Source: Echinostoma caproni
Lineage: Eukaryota; Platyhelminthes; Trematoda; Plagiorchiida; Echinostomatidae
Length of the DNA: 64,000 bases
Direction of reading: 5' to 3'
Assembly (NCBI GenBank): GCA_900618425.1
Contig: UZAN01039672.1
Span: 13,494-77,493 of the forward strand
The notes beneath the pieces were generated by a model. The model was not told where the DNA came from. It worked only from the letters and a program-made list of their open reading frames with translations, and ran no database searches. This document shows, piece after piece, positions 21,981-34,860 of the stretch (the first letter of the stretch is position 1; each line of letters opens with the position of its first letter). The position numbers and the translations under genes are program-made.

Positions 21981-24900
21981 AGACTGTAACATCACCTGGT
22001 CAAAGCTAAAGGCAACAAAATTCGTGCTGGTTTGTCAAGTAATTTTAAAGACAATTTTATTCATACATTATTGGAAAGATTAGAACGTTGCTCGTTGAAG
22101 GATTCATTCCAATGATTAAAGAGGTAATCTTAGCTCATTGATCACGACCTCAGACTGACAAAGATATAGGATTAGATAGGGAAAAATAGGAAGATGATAA
22201 ATCGTAGTTCAAGCTTACAATATTTGTTACTGAGTTAGTTTGAGTGGGTGGACAAAATAAAGCCAATGAAATAATGCTTAGTAAGTGAATAGTGTGTTTC
22301 AGTTTCTCGTGAGTGTTGTGGCGTACAACTGACTGATTTGTGTTCATACATGTCTGTGGCTAAATTGATTGATAGATTGGCAGACTGTTTGAATGCTGAC
22401 TTGACGGCCTACGCATATAATGCAACGTGTGAGCCGGAGTCGGCCTGCCTGCCTGCCTACCTTCCTACACGCTGCTCATTCCTGCTTGTTCTCCGGTTTG
22501 TGAACCGGCTACATATTTATCGTTTACAAAAAACGTACTACTTCATTTGTTGAGTGCTCATCTTCCTATTTAGTCTGAACCACAACAACGAGGAACTGTT
22601 GTTCAGTGATGGAAACGGTTGAACGCAAAAGAGTATAAATTGATTAAATTTTTAATTAAATTTGATTAAATTGATTTTTGATTGAATTGAACTAGGACTC
22701 ATTCAAATGGGAACGTCCTAAAAACCAGTTGAACTGTTGAGTAAAAAATAGACTGATTTGAAACATATTGATTAGGTACCAAAACACTTAAATGATATTT
22801 CACTAAACTGATTGAAGAGTAAACATCCCAAATGTGAGATGCGTATAAATAAAGGGATCGACGACGTTCTGAAGTACAGGTCTCCATTCTGGTAGACGAG
22901 ATAAATTCCATCCATAAAAGTGGATAGAATTCTAGCAGTAAATAAGCTTTCAATCAGGACAGAAAGTATTTATACAACCCAAAGACTCCATGATGTAAAA
23001 ACAGATGGCCAAATTATTGTATCTAATTCGGGAGAAAATGCAAACATTGGACAGCAACTATGCTTTATAGCATCTTTCTGAAATTTACGAATGCAGTGGA
23101 CAACAGTGGACACCGGTTCTAAGGTGAAACTTTTCGATTTGTGTGCTTCGCATACAAGGAAAATTCCAATAAGGATGTTAACGGCCAATACTGACGATGT
23201 TCTGCAAAATATAGTCCTGGGGAGTTGATTGACTACATGTAGTATCCGGAATCGGAAGAATCGAAATCGAATAGCGCGAATTCGGAATCGGACTGAAAAC
23301 CCACTGAATAGTACAAAGTCAGGTAGAACCAAGACGAGTTGTGGATAAATTTAATTCTATTCAGAAAATCATGCAAATATATATATATATATATACATCG
23401 CAAGCGTCAAACAATCATTGATCGATTTTTTAATGTCCAATTGGCAAAGATACTGGTTCTTTGTTTGCCCTCTAGCATTAAGCTAGTTCGGTTGATGGCC
23501 ATTGAGATCACAGGATTGGTCGACTAATCTGTTTCTTGATTGGTTACCTAGAGGCTGTATCGCTGTGCGTGCCTACTAGTTACACGATCACCACACTGTA
23601 CCAAGAGGAAATTCATTCCACAATATACAAATGGTTCGCATATCACGGATGGAACTAAACTGATCGATCATGAAGGTCTGGAAATGAAACGAGCAATGAA
23701 AAGTATATTCACAACAGCTGTCATTACCCGCTTTAGTGGACCAGTCTAAAAATTGCGGAGTGAAGGAGGTAAACTATCAGGGAAAATCTGAAGATCTTGA
23801 TTTAGTCATTAGAAGAAACCTAGAACTCGTTCTTTAGAAAATGTGTCAATACTACTAGGGACTGATGAGATTAATGATGAAAAGGTTCCAGACGGTGAGT
23901 GGATGAAGGCACAATTCATTCATCATTACCCTCAATCTAAAGCTTCACAGTTTTCTGTCGTCCTCGAATGAGTTAAACGGCCTTATAAACTAACCCTCCC
24001 ACTACATATACAATGACTTGAATTATCGTGTTTGATTCGGTAACCCGCAATTTTTATAAGGAAAAATACAGATATACGACCATAGCAATTTCCAAATGTT
24101 GATCAACACATCTTCGGTGCTCTTGTTAGGAGTGGCAAGTTTTGTTTCTTCCAGTCATATAAGCAGCCATGGGCGCTTACATGAGGGTGATAGTAACAAG
24201 TAAGCTTTAACTAAAGGCGTTGTCGATCCAACGGCAGTCGGTGCAGAGGATAATGGTACCCGGCGTCGTGATATCAGACTAACCCCAGACATGGCTGGTG
24301 CCAGTCAAAGTTTGTAGGACTTTGTGAACTTGAAAACCAAAATGATGGTTTGCAAGGACTTTTAATGAAGATGTAAAGGCTTTGGGACAATGAAATTACC
24401 ATTTGTCGAGGGTAGGCAACTATGACCATGACGAAAGACCACTGCTAAAGTAGACTAGCCTTTACCGAGAACGGCGAAGATTAATTCTCGTCTGAATCAA
24501 TGTTATATTGTGGTAAAGCTTCAGTTTGAAATCTCAACCGCCGCTAACATCCATACCGCTTAAGTGCCATTCTTCCAAGTACCCATAAGAAATGGGTAAT
24601 TCCATGGATGATAAACTGGTCCCTTTAGCGTACAGAATCATGTTGACAGTTGATTTTAACGGTTGAGGTCAGATCCACTCTGGGACACCGATCCGGAACT
24701 ACTGGTGTACAGCACGTGAGCACGTGAAACATGCAGGGATGTTGATGTAACTCATCAAGCTGCACACGTTCATCATAGCCCATCCTTTTTGGTGGTTTAG
24801 TTTAGAGTTTACCTGGATTTTTACTCCGTGATTCTAAACAACCATCCTCCTTTTTGGATCAATACTGTGGTAAGAGGGTTCTTGCAGTATAGCGATAGAT

Positions 24901-26480
24901 TCTATAAAGGTGTTGAATAAGCCAAGGAGTCATCCCTATCAACTGGTTAAAACATTTGAGACTACATGGGTAAAAAAGTGAAAGAGAAGGAGATTAGAAA
25001 TCTCAGAGACAGATGAGAGAGGCTCTGAAAAGATGGTGCGATGTGTTGCATGACTTCATCCAGAAGTTCATCACTATCATTGTTTTAAGATTTCAGGTTG
25101 TTAGTAAACACAGAGAAGATTATGTCAATTAATAATCAATGAGTGATTTATTTATCCTCATTTTGTACCAGAGAAAGCCGTGTGTTATAAAATAGTATTC
25201 CCCGAAAATGATTGTTAATTTAAAAGTCTGCTTTAGGGGCGGAAAGTCCTTCATTTGTAAGTCGTGCAAGTAAGGAAGATTGCAATACGTGAATACATGA
25301 ATCGCAAAACTAGACTTGAGGGAAAATGTCGAGCCCTCAGTGGTTTCCTATGGAGAACAGTCAAACGATGCATGGCTTAAGAAAAATTGAGAGATAAAAT
25401 CACTACGCGGAACTTTCAAAGGTTTACAAAAGCGGTAGGTTGGATACATTTTCCTTAATTAATGTGCATGAGTTCCATCACATAAAACATTCATTTTGGA
25501 AATTATTATTAACTTTTGCTACATCTCAGTATATTGAGATAAATATGTAATGTGAAGAACTATTCGAATACCGAGCGTAATAAAGACTGGAAACAGGAAT
25601 ATTGGAATATCCGGTGTATGGCAGCCAATATTTCTATCCTTGACACAATAGATGAGAAGGCATCACGCTTAGTGAAGCAATCTCATAAATAAAGAGAAAG
25701 CCGGGAAGATGCCTGGTTTGAGATAACTGAATTCGTAGAAAGAATGCCGGAGTTTCAAAAGTTAAAACCAAATAGACGTCGCTCATCCAGCTAATCACGA
25801 ATCGCATCCAATAAGCGCTGAGTGAGATCAATAACTTGCTACTGAGAATATCAATAATACCTTTTGTAATGGAAGTCGTTCGTGGGAATTCTAAACTCCT
25901 ATTTTTCTGTAGTCTTTACTTTCTCACTGAATCTGGCGCCAAAATTGCGTCACAAGTGACCGATAAGTTTCAGTGTTTGGCTTATTTAAAATATGAATGG
26001 TAAGGTGATCCAATGAAAAAAGAGGGAGAACTGCCAGTTACTGAAGTGAATACATTAACTATGTTCAAAAGTCATCGACACAGTCCTATTGATGCACGTT
26101 CGCACTGTGGACAGTGGCACTTCGTCTGATTTTGCGCATACAGGCAACGTCAGTGCAGAACCTGTGATGTGATTGGTCATAGAAAAGCGGCTCAACATAG
26201 CTCTAAACTAAAACCCTTTCATACTTCAAACGACGGACGTCGCAGTTGATCAAAACTCATTTTTACATCAAAACCTAGGATTTAAAATGTCACATTCACA
26301 TCAATCAATGAGCACAAACTGAAATTAAAGGTTGATAAGGCCTCTGACCTGACCACTATCCCAATAAACTTCTTCTGTTTACTGGGAAGACCAAATTTTT
26401 AACACACCTCCCATATTACGTGGGTGAAATCTGGGGAACAAATAGGTGAGTTGAAATGGGCATTTTCATTTCGTGATCGT
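21981..26480. other. No confirmed gene over about 4.5 kb
   Basis: Contains an ATTAAATT-rich stretch (22630-22695) and an (AT)n run (23377-23395). A minus-strand frame at 22970-23332 includes a hydrophobic segment (LAVNILIGIFLVCEA) and several cysteines, but there is no clear start or splice support. Nothing else stands out. 23400-26480 has only short frames. Confidence 0.45.
23377..23395. repeat. (AT)n microsatellite
   Basis: About nine AT units. Confidence 0.9.
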
Positions 26481-26639
26481 CATTCTTGTGGCTTTTGAAT
26501 TTGATAGGGATTGATAGTTGAATAAATGTAGTTTGTGGCAATTTCTTCTCAGTGAAATGTGTGATTATTCTGACATGGTGTCCACCTCACAATCAAACCC
26601 AATGGTCGACATTACCTGTGTAGACGATAGAGTTAACCT

Positions 26640-27250
26640 CTCGCGTTTAAAACATGACTACATCAGCCTTTTTCCTGGTGGTATTATTTTTGCTGTAACA
26701 CAGTCATTTTTACATGTACCTTTCGACTCTAGACCTATATTTTGTCCAAAAGGGTCTATCTTACGCATCAACGTCAACGGTGATCTAGGCTGGCTGGAAA
26801 ACTTGTAAGTAATAAGTCCAGATAACGATTCAGTATGGTCTGCACCGATGGTTGTCGTCAATAAGGCCAATGGTAGCATAAGGATTTTTAAACGATTTTT
26901 AAACGGGGTTTAATCAATCAATGTTTCGAGACACATCAGTTTCGCTGATTCGTGCGCCGAACTGAACGGTAGCAGCGTTTTCCAAAATTGACTTTTCTGA
27001 CGCGTACTTACAAGTTACGGTTGAAGATGAGTGTACAGAGTTGTTTTCCATTGCCCACATAGGTCGGTACCGCTACAATCGTCTACAAATTTGGTCTAAG
27101 TGTGCCTCACCTTTTCTGGACGATATTATTATTCTTAGTCAAACAAAAATTGAGCACATAAAAAAACGATTTGGATGCAGCATTAGAGCGGATTTCCGAG
27201 TATGAATTCCGAATTCAGCCAAAGAAATGATAAGTTGGGCTGCCTAGCAT
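26640..27250 (+). pseudogene. Gypsy reverse transcriptase (second lineage), broken
   Basis: Reads VPFDSRPIFCPKG near 26720, SVWSAPMVVVNKANGSIRI at 26832-26885, then a frame-shifted GLINQCFETHQF corresponding to the family's TGLNxxLETHQYPLP. AELNGSSVF, DAYLQVTVEDE (motif A region), RYRYNRLQ and LDDIIILSQTKIEHI near 27120 follow. The LDD pair survives, but the sequence around motif B is deleted and stops occur, so the copy is dead. Confidence 0.85.
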
Positions 27251-27715
27251 CATCTACATGTGGTCAATCATTGATAGCCCTGGTGAGAGACACTGCCCGA
27301 TGAAAATGGCGGCAACAGGGCAAATACCGGCACCCACCAAAACACTAAAATCCTGGCCTGGGATCCCGAATTACTACCACAACACTGAATCACAGATATG
27401 TCCACCACGAGATCGTTTAAACCCATTGTTGCAATAAAACACTGAAGGGTGCTGGTCGGCTGCATATGAAGAGGCATTTGTTGCAATTAAAAGAATTATT
27501 ACGTCCGATTAACTTCTCATTCACTATGACCCCGAATTGCAAGATTGGATGCGTTATTGTAAAACCAGTTGGTATGAGAACATAAAAAATGAGCACATCA
27601 AGAAGGTTTCATAAGAAATTTAACGATTTACATATACATGTATATATATTGAAAAAGGTTGTTTGATGTTCGGAGAAGAATTTGTTTTGCTCCATGCTTT
27701 ACAGTGAGCTGTACT

Positions 27716-28560
27716 GAAACAATTTTATCATGGTCACCCTGGCATCAGTCGCATGAAGGCTCGTGCTCAAGGTTACTCATATAGGCTATTTATGGATCAG
27801 TAAATTAAACACGTAGTTAGAACACGTCACTATTGTTTAGCGACGGCTAACCTGCCACATAAGGCTGAACCCTAGTTACAGCAACCTTCCGCGGAGCCCT
27901 TATCACGCATTCACATTGATTTTGCTGACCCTGTTGGAGGTATGTGCTACCTATTAAATTTTGATGCATATTTTAAGTACTCGAAATTATTCCGATGCGT
28001 GTTATACTTACCTCTGCTATCATCCCAAACATTCAGAAGATTATTTGCCCAGTTCGGTAGACCTGAAGTTCTGGTTTCAGGTAGCGGCTCAAAATTCACA
28101 TCTTCACGATTAACGATGCTACATTTGTCAAATCGCATCCACCATGTTCGTTCTCCATTGCATCATTCGTAATCGAAAGGTCAAGTGAAACGATCTGTTG
28201 ACACTATGTCTGATAGTCATAAATGGAAGGTAACGTACTTGACCCAACCCAGCTACCCCAGAACAGAAACCACCGGCCGAACTGCCTCTAGGTCGACGGA
28301 TGCGGTTGGTTCTTGACGCCATGAATCCGAGGGCGCAAGATAGTAAATAATCACAGACAACGGAAAATACGAACGCCGCACTGAGAATGTTTAGATATCA
28401 GATCACATTTATTGGTTGGAGGGATGGATTCCCAGAGAGTTTATAAAACGTAATGGATCAGTCAAATTTAAGGTCAAAGTGGAGCGTTTCGTGTGGATCA
28501 GCCATATCAACCACCTCAGGCCCAGGACCGAGCGACAAGATCCAACCAAAGGTTCCCCTG
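27716..28560 (+). pseudogene. Gypsy integrase (second lineage), broken
   Basis: The zinc-finger region reads FYHGHPGISRMKARAQGYSY, then HVVRTRHYCLATANLPHKAE. The core has SRIHIDFADPVGG (first acidic position), FDAYFKYSKL and RRLFAQFGRPEVLVSGSGSK. FTSSRL, IHHVRSPLHHS and GQVKRSVDT follow. The second catalytic aspartate is glycine (VSGSG) and the glutamate is lysine (QVKRS), so catalysis is lost independently of the frameshifts. Downstream, in another frame, PNPATPEQKPPAELPLGRRM and a VWISHINHLRPR tail complete the typical integrase end. Confidence 0.87.
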
Positions 28561-28640
28561 AATCCACACCCAACGGAACACAAGTACGTTAGATTTCATC
28601 GCCAACGTCGCGGCCCTTGATCACAACCTGACACAAACTG

Positions 28641-31430
28641 AACCCGAGTTCCAATATACCGACAGATCATTAACCCCATTAATCAATCATATAAATCATC
28701 AGTGTTCTGTCCTCCTTAATCTTTTCAAAGCAGGCAGGTATAGTGGGAAGTTACATTCTAGGGCAGCTAAATCTCATTAGATGGCTGATGACTCATCGGC
28801 CCTGCTATCGATGTTTATTGATCTTCATGTCAAATTTTGACGATGTAAATCGTTTCGACACGTGCACAATCGGCCGGCACCAGTTCAGTGAATTTATTGT
28901 TCTTCCCAAACCAGTCTGGCGTACAGTTACAAACAGTTCGAGTACCACTTTTCAATGTGTCAGAGTAGTGAATAAAGTTTTAATGTTTCTTTCCAAGTTC
29001 AAGTTCAACGTTTGAGCCATTGCTTAGGTCTGACGCATGAAGGATGGCTGCAATAATATAACAATCAGTCATGCTCGACCGATCAATCAGTCGATCGATC
29101 GGTTGCATCATTGCTGACCAGATTTACATTAAGTTTGTTCAACGCTTTCTAATACATCCCATATCTGTGTTACCACCATAGAATTGACAACTGGTTATCT
29201 GTAAATTGGCTCCGGGCCGTATTATCACCAAATAAAGCTACATGGAGACCAAACTGTGCGCAAAGCGTAAAGGGTCACTTCAATTTCTCGACTCATTTTC
29301 ATACTAGGTACACAACTATGATCGTTCCATATTAGCATATTGGTTGTCAACCCCATCACGAGTCAGAAAACATAAAGACTTCGGATACCAGAATAAGTTA
29401 AGGTGGATTGTTAAAATAGTGCAAATTGAAAAGAACATCCCTGGCGGGATAAGTGAATTGAATATTATAACAGCGTAAGTTGCAAACTGCCAGGCGAAAT
29501 GTTCGACCTCAGAACACTTCAGCGTCGGTATATTGTTATGCTCTCGAAAGTTTTGGTATAAATTTATGGCCATCAGTTTTCAAGAGCCGGAAGAAGAGAC
29601 GTTTGCTACTCGTACTGTAAACTCCGGATGCAGTAAATAATATAAAACGGTGGGATAAAACGTTCATCTTGGATGGATTGAATAATGCACATTATTTTGG
29701 TATATGGGGAAGGAACGAATTACCATTCCTTCAAGGCATAGGATTGGTTTTGTTATAGAATGCGCTTTTTGTAGCTGAGTTGGATCAGTTGGCAATTCTT
29801 GATGGTAACCAAAATGCCTTTGTCTGAAAAAATGCATATGGGCGTTTTATTTTTATTTTTATTTTTTTGGTTTATCACAATACACCTAGGGGTCATTTTT
29901 TGTTGTTACAATATTGAACTCACTTATCTTGTCCAAGAATTTCTTTACATTTTTTTGAATATTTTAAAATCATGAAACTGATCAGCTGATCAGCTGTACC
30001 GTACTTAATAGATTTTAAGCACATGCCTCATTCACACGACGAATTTATCACATTATTGTTAGAATTCCTGAACCGCTATCTCATACTGTTCAAATAGTGT
30101 GAGGAATACATTAAAAATTAGCATTGCTGTTATATTTTTCTCAATAGAAAATTCAAATTTATTTCCAAGTGATGTGCTTATACCTATTAGGTTATGGATC
30201 ATTTTCACCATTTCTGATTGGTGATAGATTCGGTTGTTGCCATGAATATCGTAACGTATACGGTTATTTCGAATGCTCCACCCTTTTATGCTATATAAAT
30301 CCCCATGAATTTGGTGGGGATTTATCATTCCTTTCGGGGTATATTGGTTAAAATGGTAATTTTGCTTGGAAACACTTGAAGGGTGCAAGTTCTATTGATG
30401 TTTCTGTGGCAACAACAATAATATTGAGCCTGATCTGTCAGGAGCACGCAAATCAAATGTGAATTTGAATATCAATGATCGATCGAGAATGATTGATCGG
30501 TGTCTCATTAAAGCCGCTTGAGTTTGTTTAACTGTCGCAGTGTATGATATCAAGGCTTGTCTTCCATTGGGAGATATTGAAGGAGTCTTTTCTTATGCGG
30601 AAATGGTGAGGTACAATATCTCCAGCTACTCATGTACATTATTATAACTAATCGCTTTGAAGAATTAACAAGTGTACTGCATAAGCCTGTCATGAAACTT
30701 TAGGCTAAACATGGCTCCAATAGGTAATAGGAAACACCACTCTGGATACACTTCACGTGTCTATTCCACTCACTCCTAACCATGGATGCATATGTCACTT
30801 TCACAATCACCGGTTAAAACAAAGTTTTAGTACTAGTCCGTTTTTTTATCTCTACGAATACAGTGTTTTTCGAGCGATTCGATAAGAGCATTTCCAATGA
30901 TTTATAAACTGACACTTGTGGGTGGCACAGTTTAAAAGGAAATAATCCAAAGTGCCCTAAATCAAGCAGCTTGTAATAATGGACATTTGCCAGTCGTTGT
31001 TATTTTTTGTTGTTGGAGACTTGGAATGATCATCCTCCATCTGGTATTTCCTTCGATTGGATTTCATTCCATGCGGGCTCCTTCGCTTGGGTTAAAAGAC
31101 ATTTTTTAAATAAGATAACTAAACAACAAACGAATGTGGTTTATGGATTGGCGAATAATTGAGAGTAAAAACAGGTTACGCATTGCACTGATCTATCGAA
31201 AACTCACGCGAACAAATTTTGAGTAATACATGCATGCGGGGACCACGTCAGTCGGAGATTACATTCATAACCTACCATTCCAATTAAGTGATCAATTTAA
31301 AAGTAAAAGTTTTATGAAGGGCACTACTTAAAAGCAGATGCTTTACTTGTCCCGTAGGGTGTTTACACGACCTAAACTGTAACAATGATGAACAGAATTC
31401 CATATGCTGTATTCGGTTGTGTTATGTGTG
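28641..31430. other. No gene recognised
   Basis: Holds an A/T-rich TTTTTA run (29846-29871), a GATCAGCT repeat palindrome (about 29978-29995) and a perfect 11-bp hairpin at 30295-30325. A 109-codon minus-strand frame (30059-30388) overlaps the hairpin and shows no known domain. Confidence 0.45.
30295..30325. other. Perfect hairpin, 11-bp stem
   Basis: ATAAATCCCCA and TGGGGATTTAT are perfect inverted copies separated by nine bases. No U-run or known terminator or RNA family is attached. Confidence 0.6.
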
Positions 31431-32420
31431 ATCATGGATGTTGGAATGTAATGTGTGTTAGTGATTCGTTAAGTTTCGCCTTGAACGAATCAGTCTTTTC
31501 GGTACAAACGACATAAGACGGCAAGAAATTCCAGGCAGTGCAGACTCTGAAGGCGAAGGAATAACGTCGACATTACTGTCGAGATTTTTGGAGTAATAAC
31601 TTGAAAAGGTGTCCCCGTAGACGGACGTTTGATGTCAGCGCCAAAAGTGGACAACAAAGGTGGTTTGGGTTGTGTAGTATTTGATACACTAAGATCAGTT
31701 CTCCTCGAATCCGACGACACTGAGCAGAGTAAAGACCCAATGACTGTAGTCTCCCCATGTAGGAATCATGATAGAGTCCTTTGACCATCTTCGTGAAGAG
31801 CCTTAGTGGACGCTCGAAAATCTTATGGTCACTTTGTAACCATGGATTCCAAGTTTGGATGGCATACGCAAATATGCGGCCAGACGTATGCTGACAGCAG
31901 ACGTGAGAATAAGGATTGTTCAAAACGACCGAAAACACGTTTAAGTAGACGGACATGTTTGAGTGCTGTTGATGACGCTCTCATAAAGTTAATAGAACAG
32001 CTCAGGTGGACTATAACACCCAAGTACTTCTCTGTTGATGCATGAGGTGGCAATTCGTTTCCGAGGGAATATGGAAATCGTCTATGGTGATGTGGCGAAA
32101 TCACCTTGTATTTGGAGACATTAAATCGGATGTCGTTCTCAACTGACCACTTTTGAGCTGCATTCAGTGTTTCTTAGAGTTCCAGCAAACCGCCACTTTC
32201 ACTTACTATCTTCCAGATTTTGAGGTCGTCTGCAAACAATAATGTTTGTGGTCCTAGGACATTCGGTAGGTCGTTTATAAAAATGAGGAAGAGTCGAGGA
32301 CCAGACACAGAACCCTGAGGGACTCCGCGAGAGACGGCGATGAGGGTGGATAAGCGTGTCAGAATCGTTTTGGTTACACTCAAGCGAAGCAACTGTTGAA
32401 AACAAAGGGCGTTTCTAATT
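31430..32420 (-). mobile_element. CR1/SR1-like LINE, 5'-truncated
   Basis: A 5'-truncated reverse-strand LINE. It starts inside the RT palm with [20 protein letters not shown] and keeps an intact catalytic [11 protein letters not shown] near 32220. NDIRFNVSKYKVIS then lies near 32120, and EKYLGVIV, SRLLSAYVWPHI and YSAQCRRIRGELILVYQIL follow. The coding region ends in a CTAWNFLPSYVV-like block and ITFQHP before the stop near 31440. Only a few frameshifts and stops separate these blocks, so this is the least decayed retroelement in the window. It lacks endonuclease and fingers and cannot move on its own. Confidence 0.88.
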
Positions 32421-34229
32421 TTAATACCAGTTTTAAGGAGTGCGGCAATTTTAAATTTCCTTTTTTATCTCAACTTCAATTTACCTGTTCCGGATTGGTG
32501 AGCGGGGCAAAATATATGCATACGGAAATACTGATGCCATATATCGAACGTTTCTAAGGTTGTGTGATAGCGACGATTCGTTGCTCCATATAGATGTGAA
32601 TCTTTTAGTAACTAACTAAACGAATGATTTACTTACGGAAGAAAATTACTGATTGTTGAGTCGGTGTTTTATGCTCCTCAGAAAAAAATTTGACAACCAA
32701 ATTGTTGAATTAAAAGTGTGAAGTTGAAAAAAATACGAACCAAATCTAAATCACCACGAGGAACGTCACAAAAGATAGCTACTACTCCCTACATCAACCA
32801 GTGCACCGTGTTCCCGAAGAATTCTCATATAACTTTACATAATTGAAACTTCCTACAAAAACAGTTGCAGAAAAACACCGTTTAGAACGTGACCTCCATA
32901 TCTGGAAGTTCTATTGGCTTTCGACCATTATTAGGTTTTGTGCTACCTAGACATATTTCGGTCATACAATATGTTTAATCTTTATTAATTCAACTAGTAA
33001 ACCTATTTTAGCATCTGATATGGCCTGCAGTCGAGTGATGTGCCCATTACGCGATTGACCGGTGCGGCCCGCCACCACACGCACGTACGCATTTCATACG
33101 GACTTAGTATGTTACAAGGTCGATCCGCCTCAGCGAATCAGAGGTCAGTATTGACCTGTCCGCAATGATTGGTGCGTTGACTGCCCAACGTGATAACATA
33201 CTCCTTTCGGTAACACTTGCTGCAGTTTGTGCCTGACTGTCTGCGTGTTGACGCACTGCTTGTCCACCGGCTTACGCGGACCGGCTACGTTTGCATTTAC
33301 ATACTGGAAATAGAATAACTACTCAATTCACTACTTGCGTACTTATTGACTTATGCGGGATAGCATCTAACTAGAAAATCGTTAAATTTGGGTTTTCTCT
33401 TGTTGAAATCAAGCGAGATGCATTCAACGTTCACACCACTAATCTTGTCACGTATTCTTACCACTGAACGTTGCGCACAACTGAACGCGTAATTGACGCT
33501 TCCATACCAAATTCATATGCATGCTAATTTCACATGAGAAAAAGAAGGAACAACAATGTTCAAGAAAATATACCAGAAGTTCGCATAGATTGGTTTAATT
33601 ATACGGGACGATAGCAACTGCTTTGCACATACAGCTACACAAATATTAGTCTCTATGTGTACCCAGTCAGAACTTACAGACTTTCTGGCTTGACAACAGT
33701 AACTTCAATGACTTGAAGCAAGATAGAAAGAGAAACCGCATGTAAACTGCATGTAAATTCTACAGACACAGGTGCAATTATTGGTTCCATGATTCTTCCA
33801 TGAATTCGCGCAAATTCCCGTGAATCGTGGTAAAGACAGATTTTTGTGTCTGATAGGTGTTCTTGGGTTTGCTTGTTTTCTGTTCATATTTTGACATTTG
33901 ACTTGTATTCTATCCTTGCTTTTGATTAGGTTGAGTCTAATGATTGGGGGAGCAAAAACCAATTTGACTGCCGATTAGCTGATCTGTTGAATCCAGTAGG
34001 CTTTTGCGGGTCAACGATATTCCTAAAAGACTTATTATTTTGCGTAGATTGAAGGACAGGGGTGAAAGGCTCTAGTTTATTTAAGTGTTCTCGGGGTCTC
34101 GTGTTCTACGAGGCATAGGTAGAAGAAGATGAAAAACGGTGTACTGTTCGTTTGACCTTGCAGAAAGTCATCCATTTGACGAACGTGAAATAGTTAGTTC
34201 TCTTCTGTTTCACTTTTAGGGGCAAAAAG
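32421..34229. other. No gene recognised
   Basis: 33000-33310 is relatively GC-rich with no motif I can name. The remainder is AT-rich. A minus-strand frame at 33705-33962 has no recognised domain. Confidence 0.45.
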
Positions 34230-34860
34230 GACGTTTCACTAGATCCGTGCAGTGTTTTGGCTCATTCATCGAAGTCAGACCGTATCACTTTGATGCACAT
34301 ACGCAAATCGTGGATATGTGAATTGAGTATCATGCTTGGGGCAGAATAAAAAGCTTCTTGCGTAAGGATTTCCCATTCATACATGGGGCTATCAGTAAGC
34401 AGCATTAATTTGGAAACTTTGTAAGCATCAGTGATCAATTTCAATAAATATATACAAGCCGTTTAGTGGTCAGAACATTGAAATTTGAAATTCAGTCTTA
34501 TTGTTGTGCGTTCGGCAAACTTTCAACAGTGGCCCAAGAAAATCTTGTACAATGCGTTTATCTTATGCTTCCGGTTTTTTTTCACCTAGATCACATCATT
34601 GGCATCTAGTGAGGTTTGTCTTGAATGAAGACGTATATTAAGTGAAGCGGAAGAGATCCAAACGAGCTCATACAATGTACTCCAAAGAGATAGGCAAAAC
34701 GATAGAGAGTAATCACAGCCAATTGTATTGCCTTGTTGTCACCACAAAGAAGCTGAGCTCTTTTCGGATCGAATTCGATACAATGCTGGTGAGTTTCGGA
34801 AGTTTCCGGTCTCTGAGTGAAACCATCTTATCTTTGGAGTTCTTCACGTAATCGAGGTCA
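34230..34860 (-). pseudogene. Faint Gypsy-like integrase relic
   Basis: Minus-strand translation in shifting frames gives SNSIRKELSFFV near 34760, matching the LRKELL segment before the integrase zinc finger. RIVQDFLGPLLKV near 34530 matches the DFLGPLP entry to the core. A later RSFLFCPKHDTQFTY near 34330 sits where SDQGTQFT is expected. The order and spacing fit a Gypsy integrase, but every block is weak and stops are frequent. This is an inference that needs a profile search. Confidence 0.38.

Larger units (their letters stand above)
26590..28640 (+). mobile_element. Ty3/Gypsy retrotransposon pol (second lineage), degenerate
   Basis: Plus-strand pol in Gypsy order: pre-RT and RT (26650-27250), RNase H traces (27400-27570), integrase zinc finger and core (27716-28215), and integrase C-terminal region (28250-28560). 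Its motifs differ from the element at 17605-19990, so two Gypsy lineages are present. Stops and frameshifts break every domain. No LTR pair was found. It resembles the K02A2.6-type pol proteins common in flatworm gene sets; this is a family-level inference. Confidence 0.85.

Noticed and set aside
26910..26965. Minus-strand CTGATG...CGAAAC string resembling a hammerhead or Penelope 3' end
   Set aside because: There is no room for a helix II, and the plus strand reads as expected Gypsy RT sequence (GLINQCFETHQF between WSAPMVVV and AELNG), so it is coding relic.
30059..30388. 109-codon minus-strand frame
   Set aside because: No domain, random-looking composition, and it overlaps a perfect hairpin.
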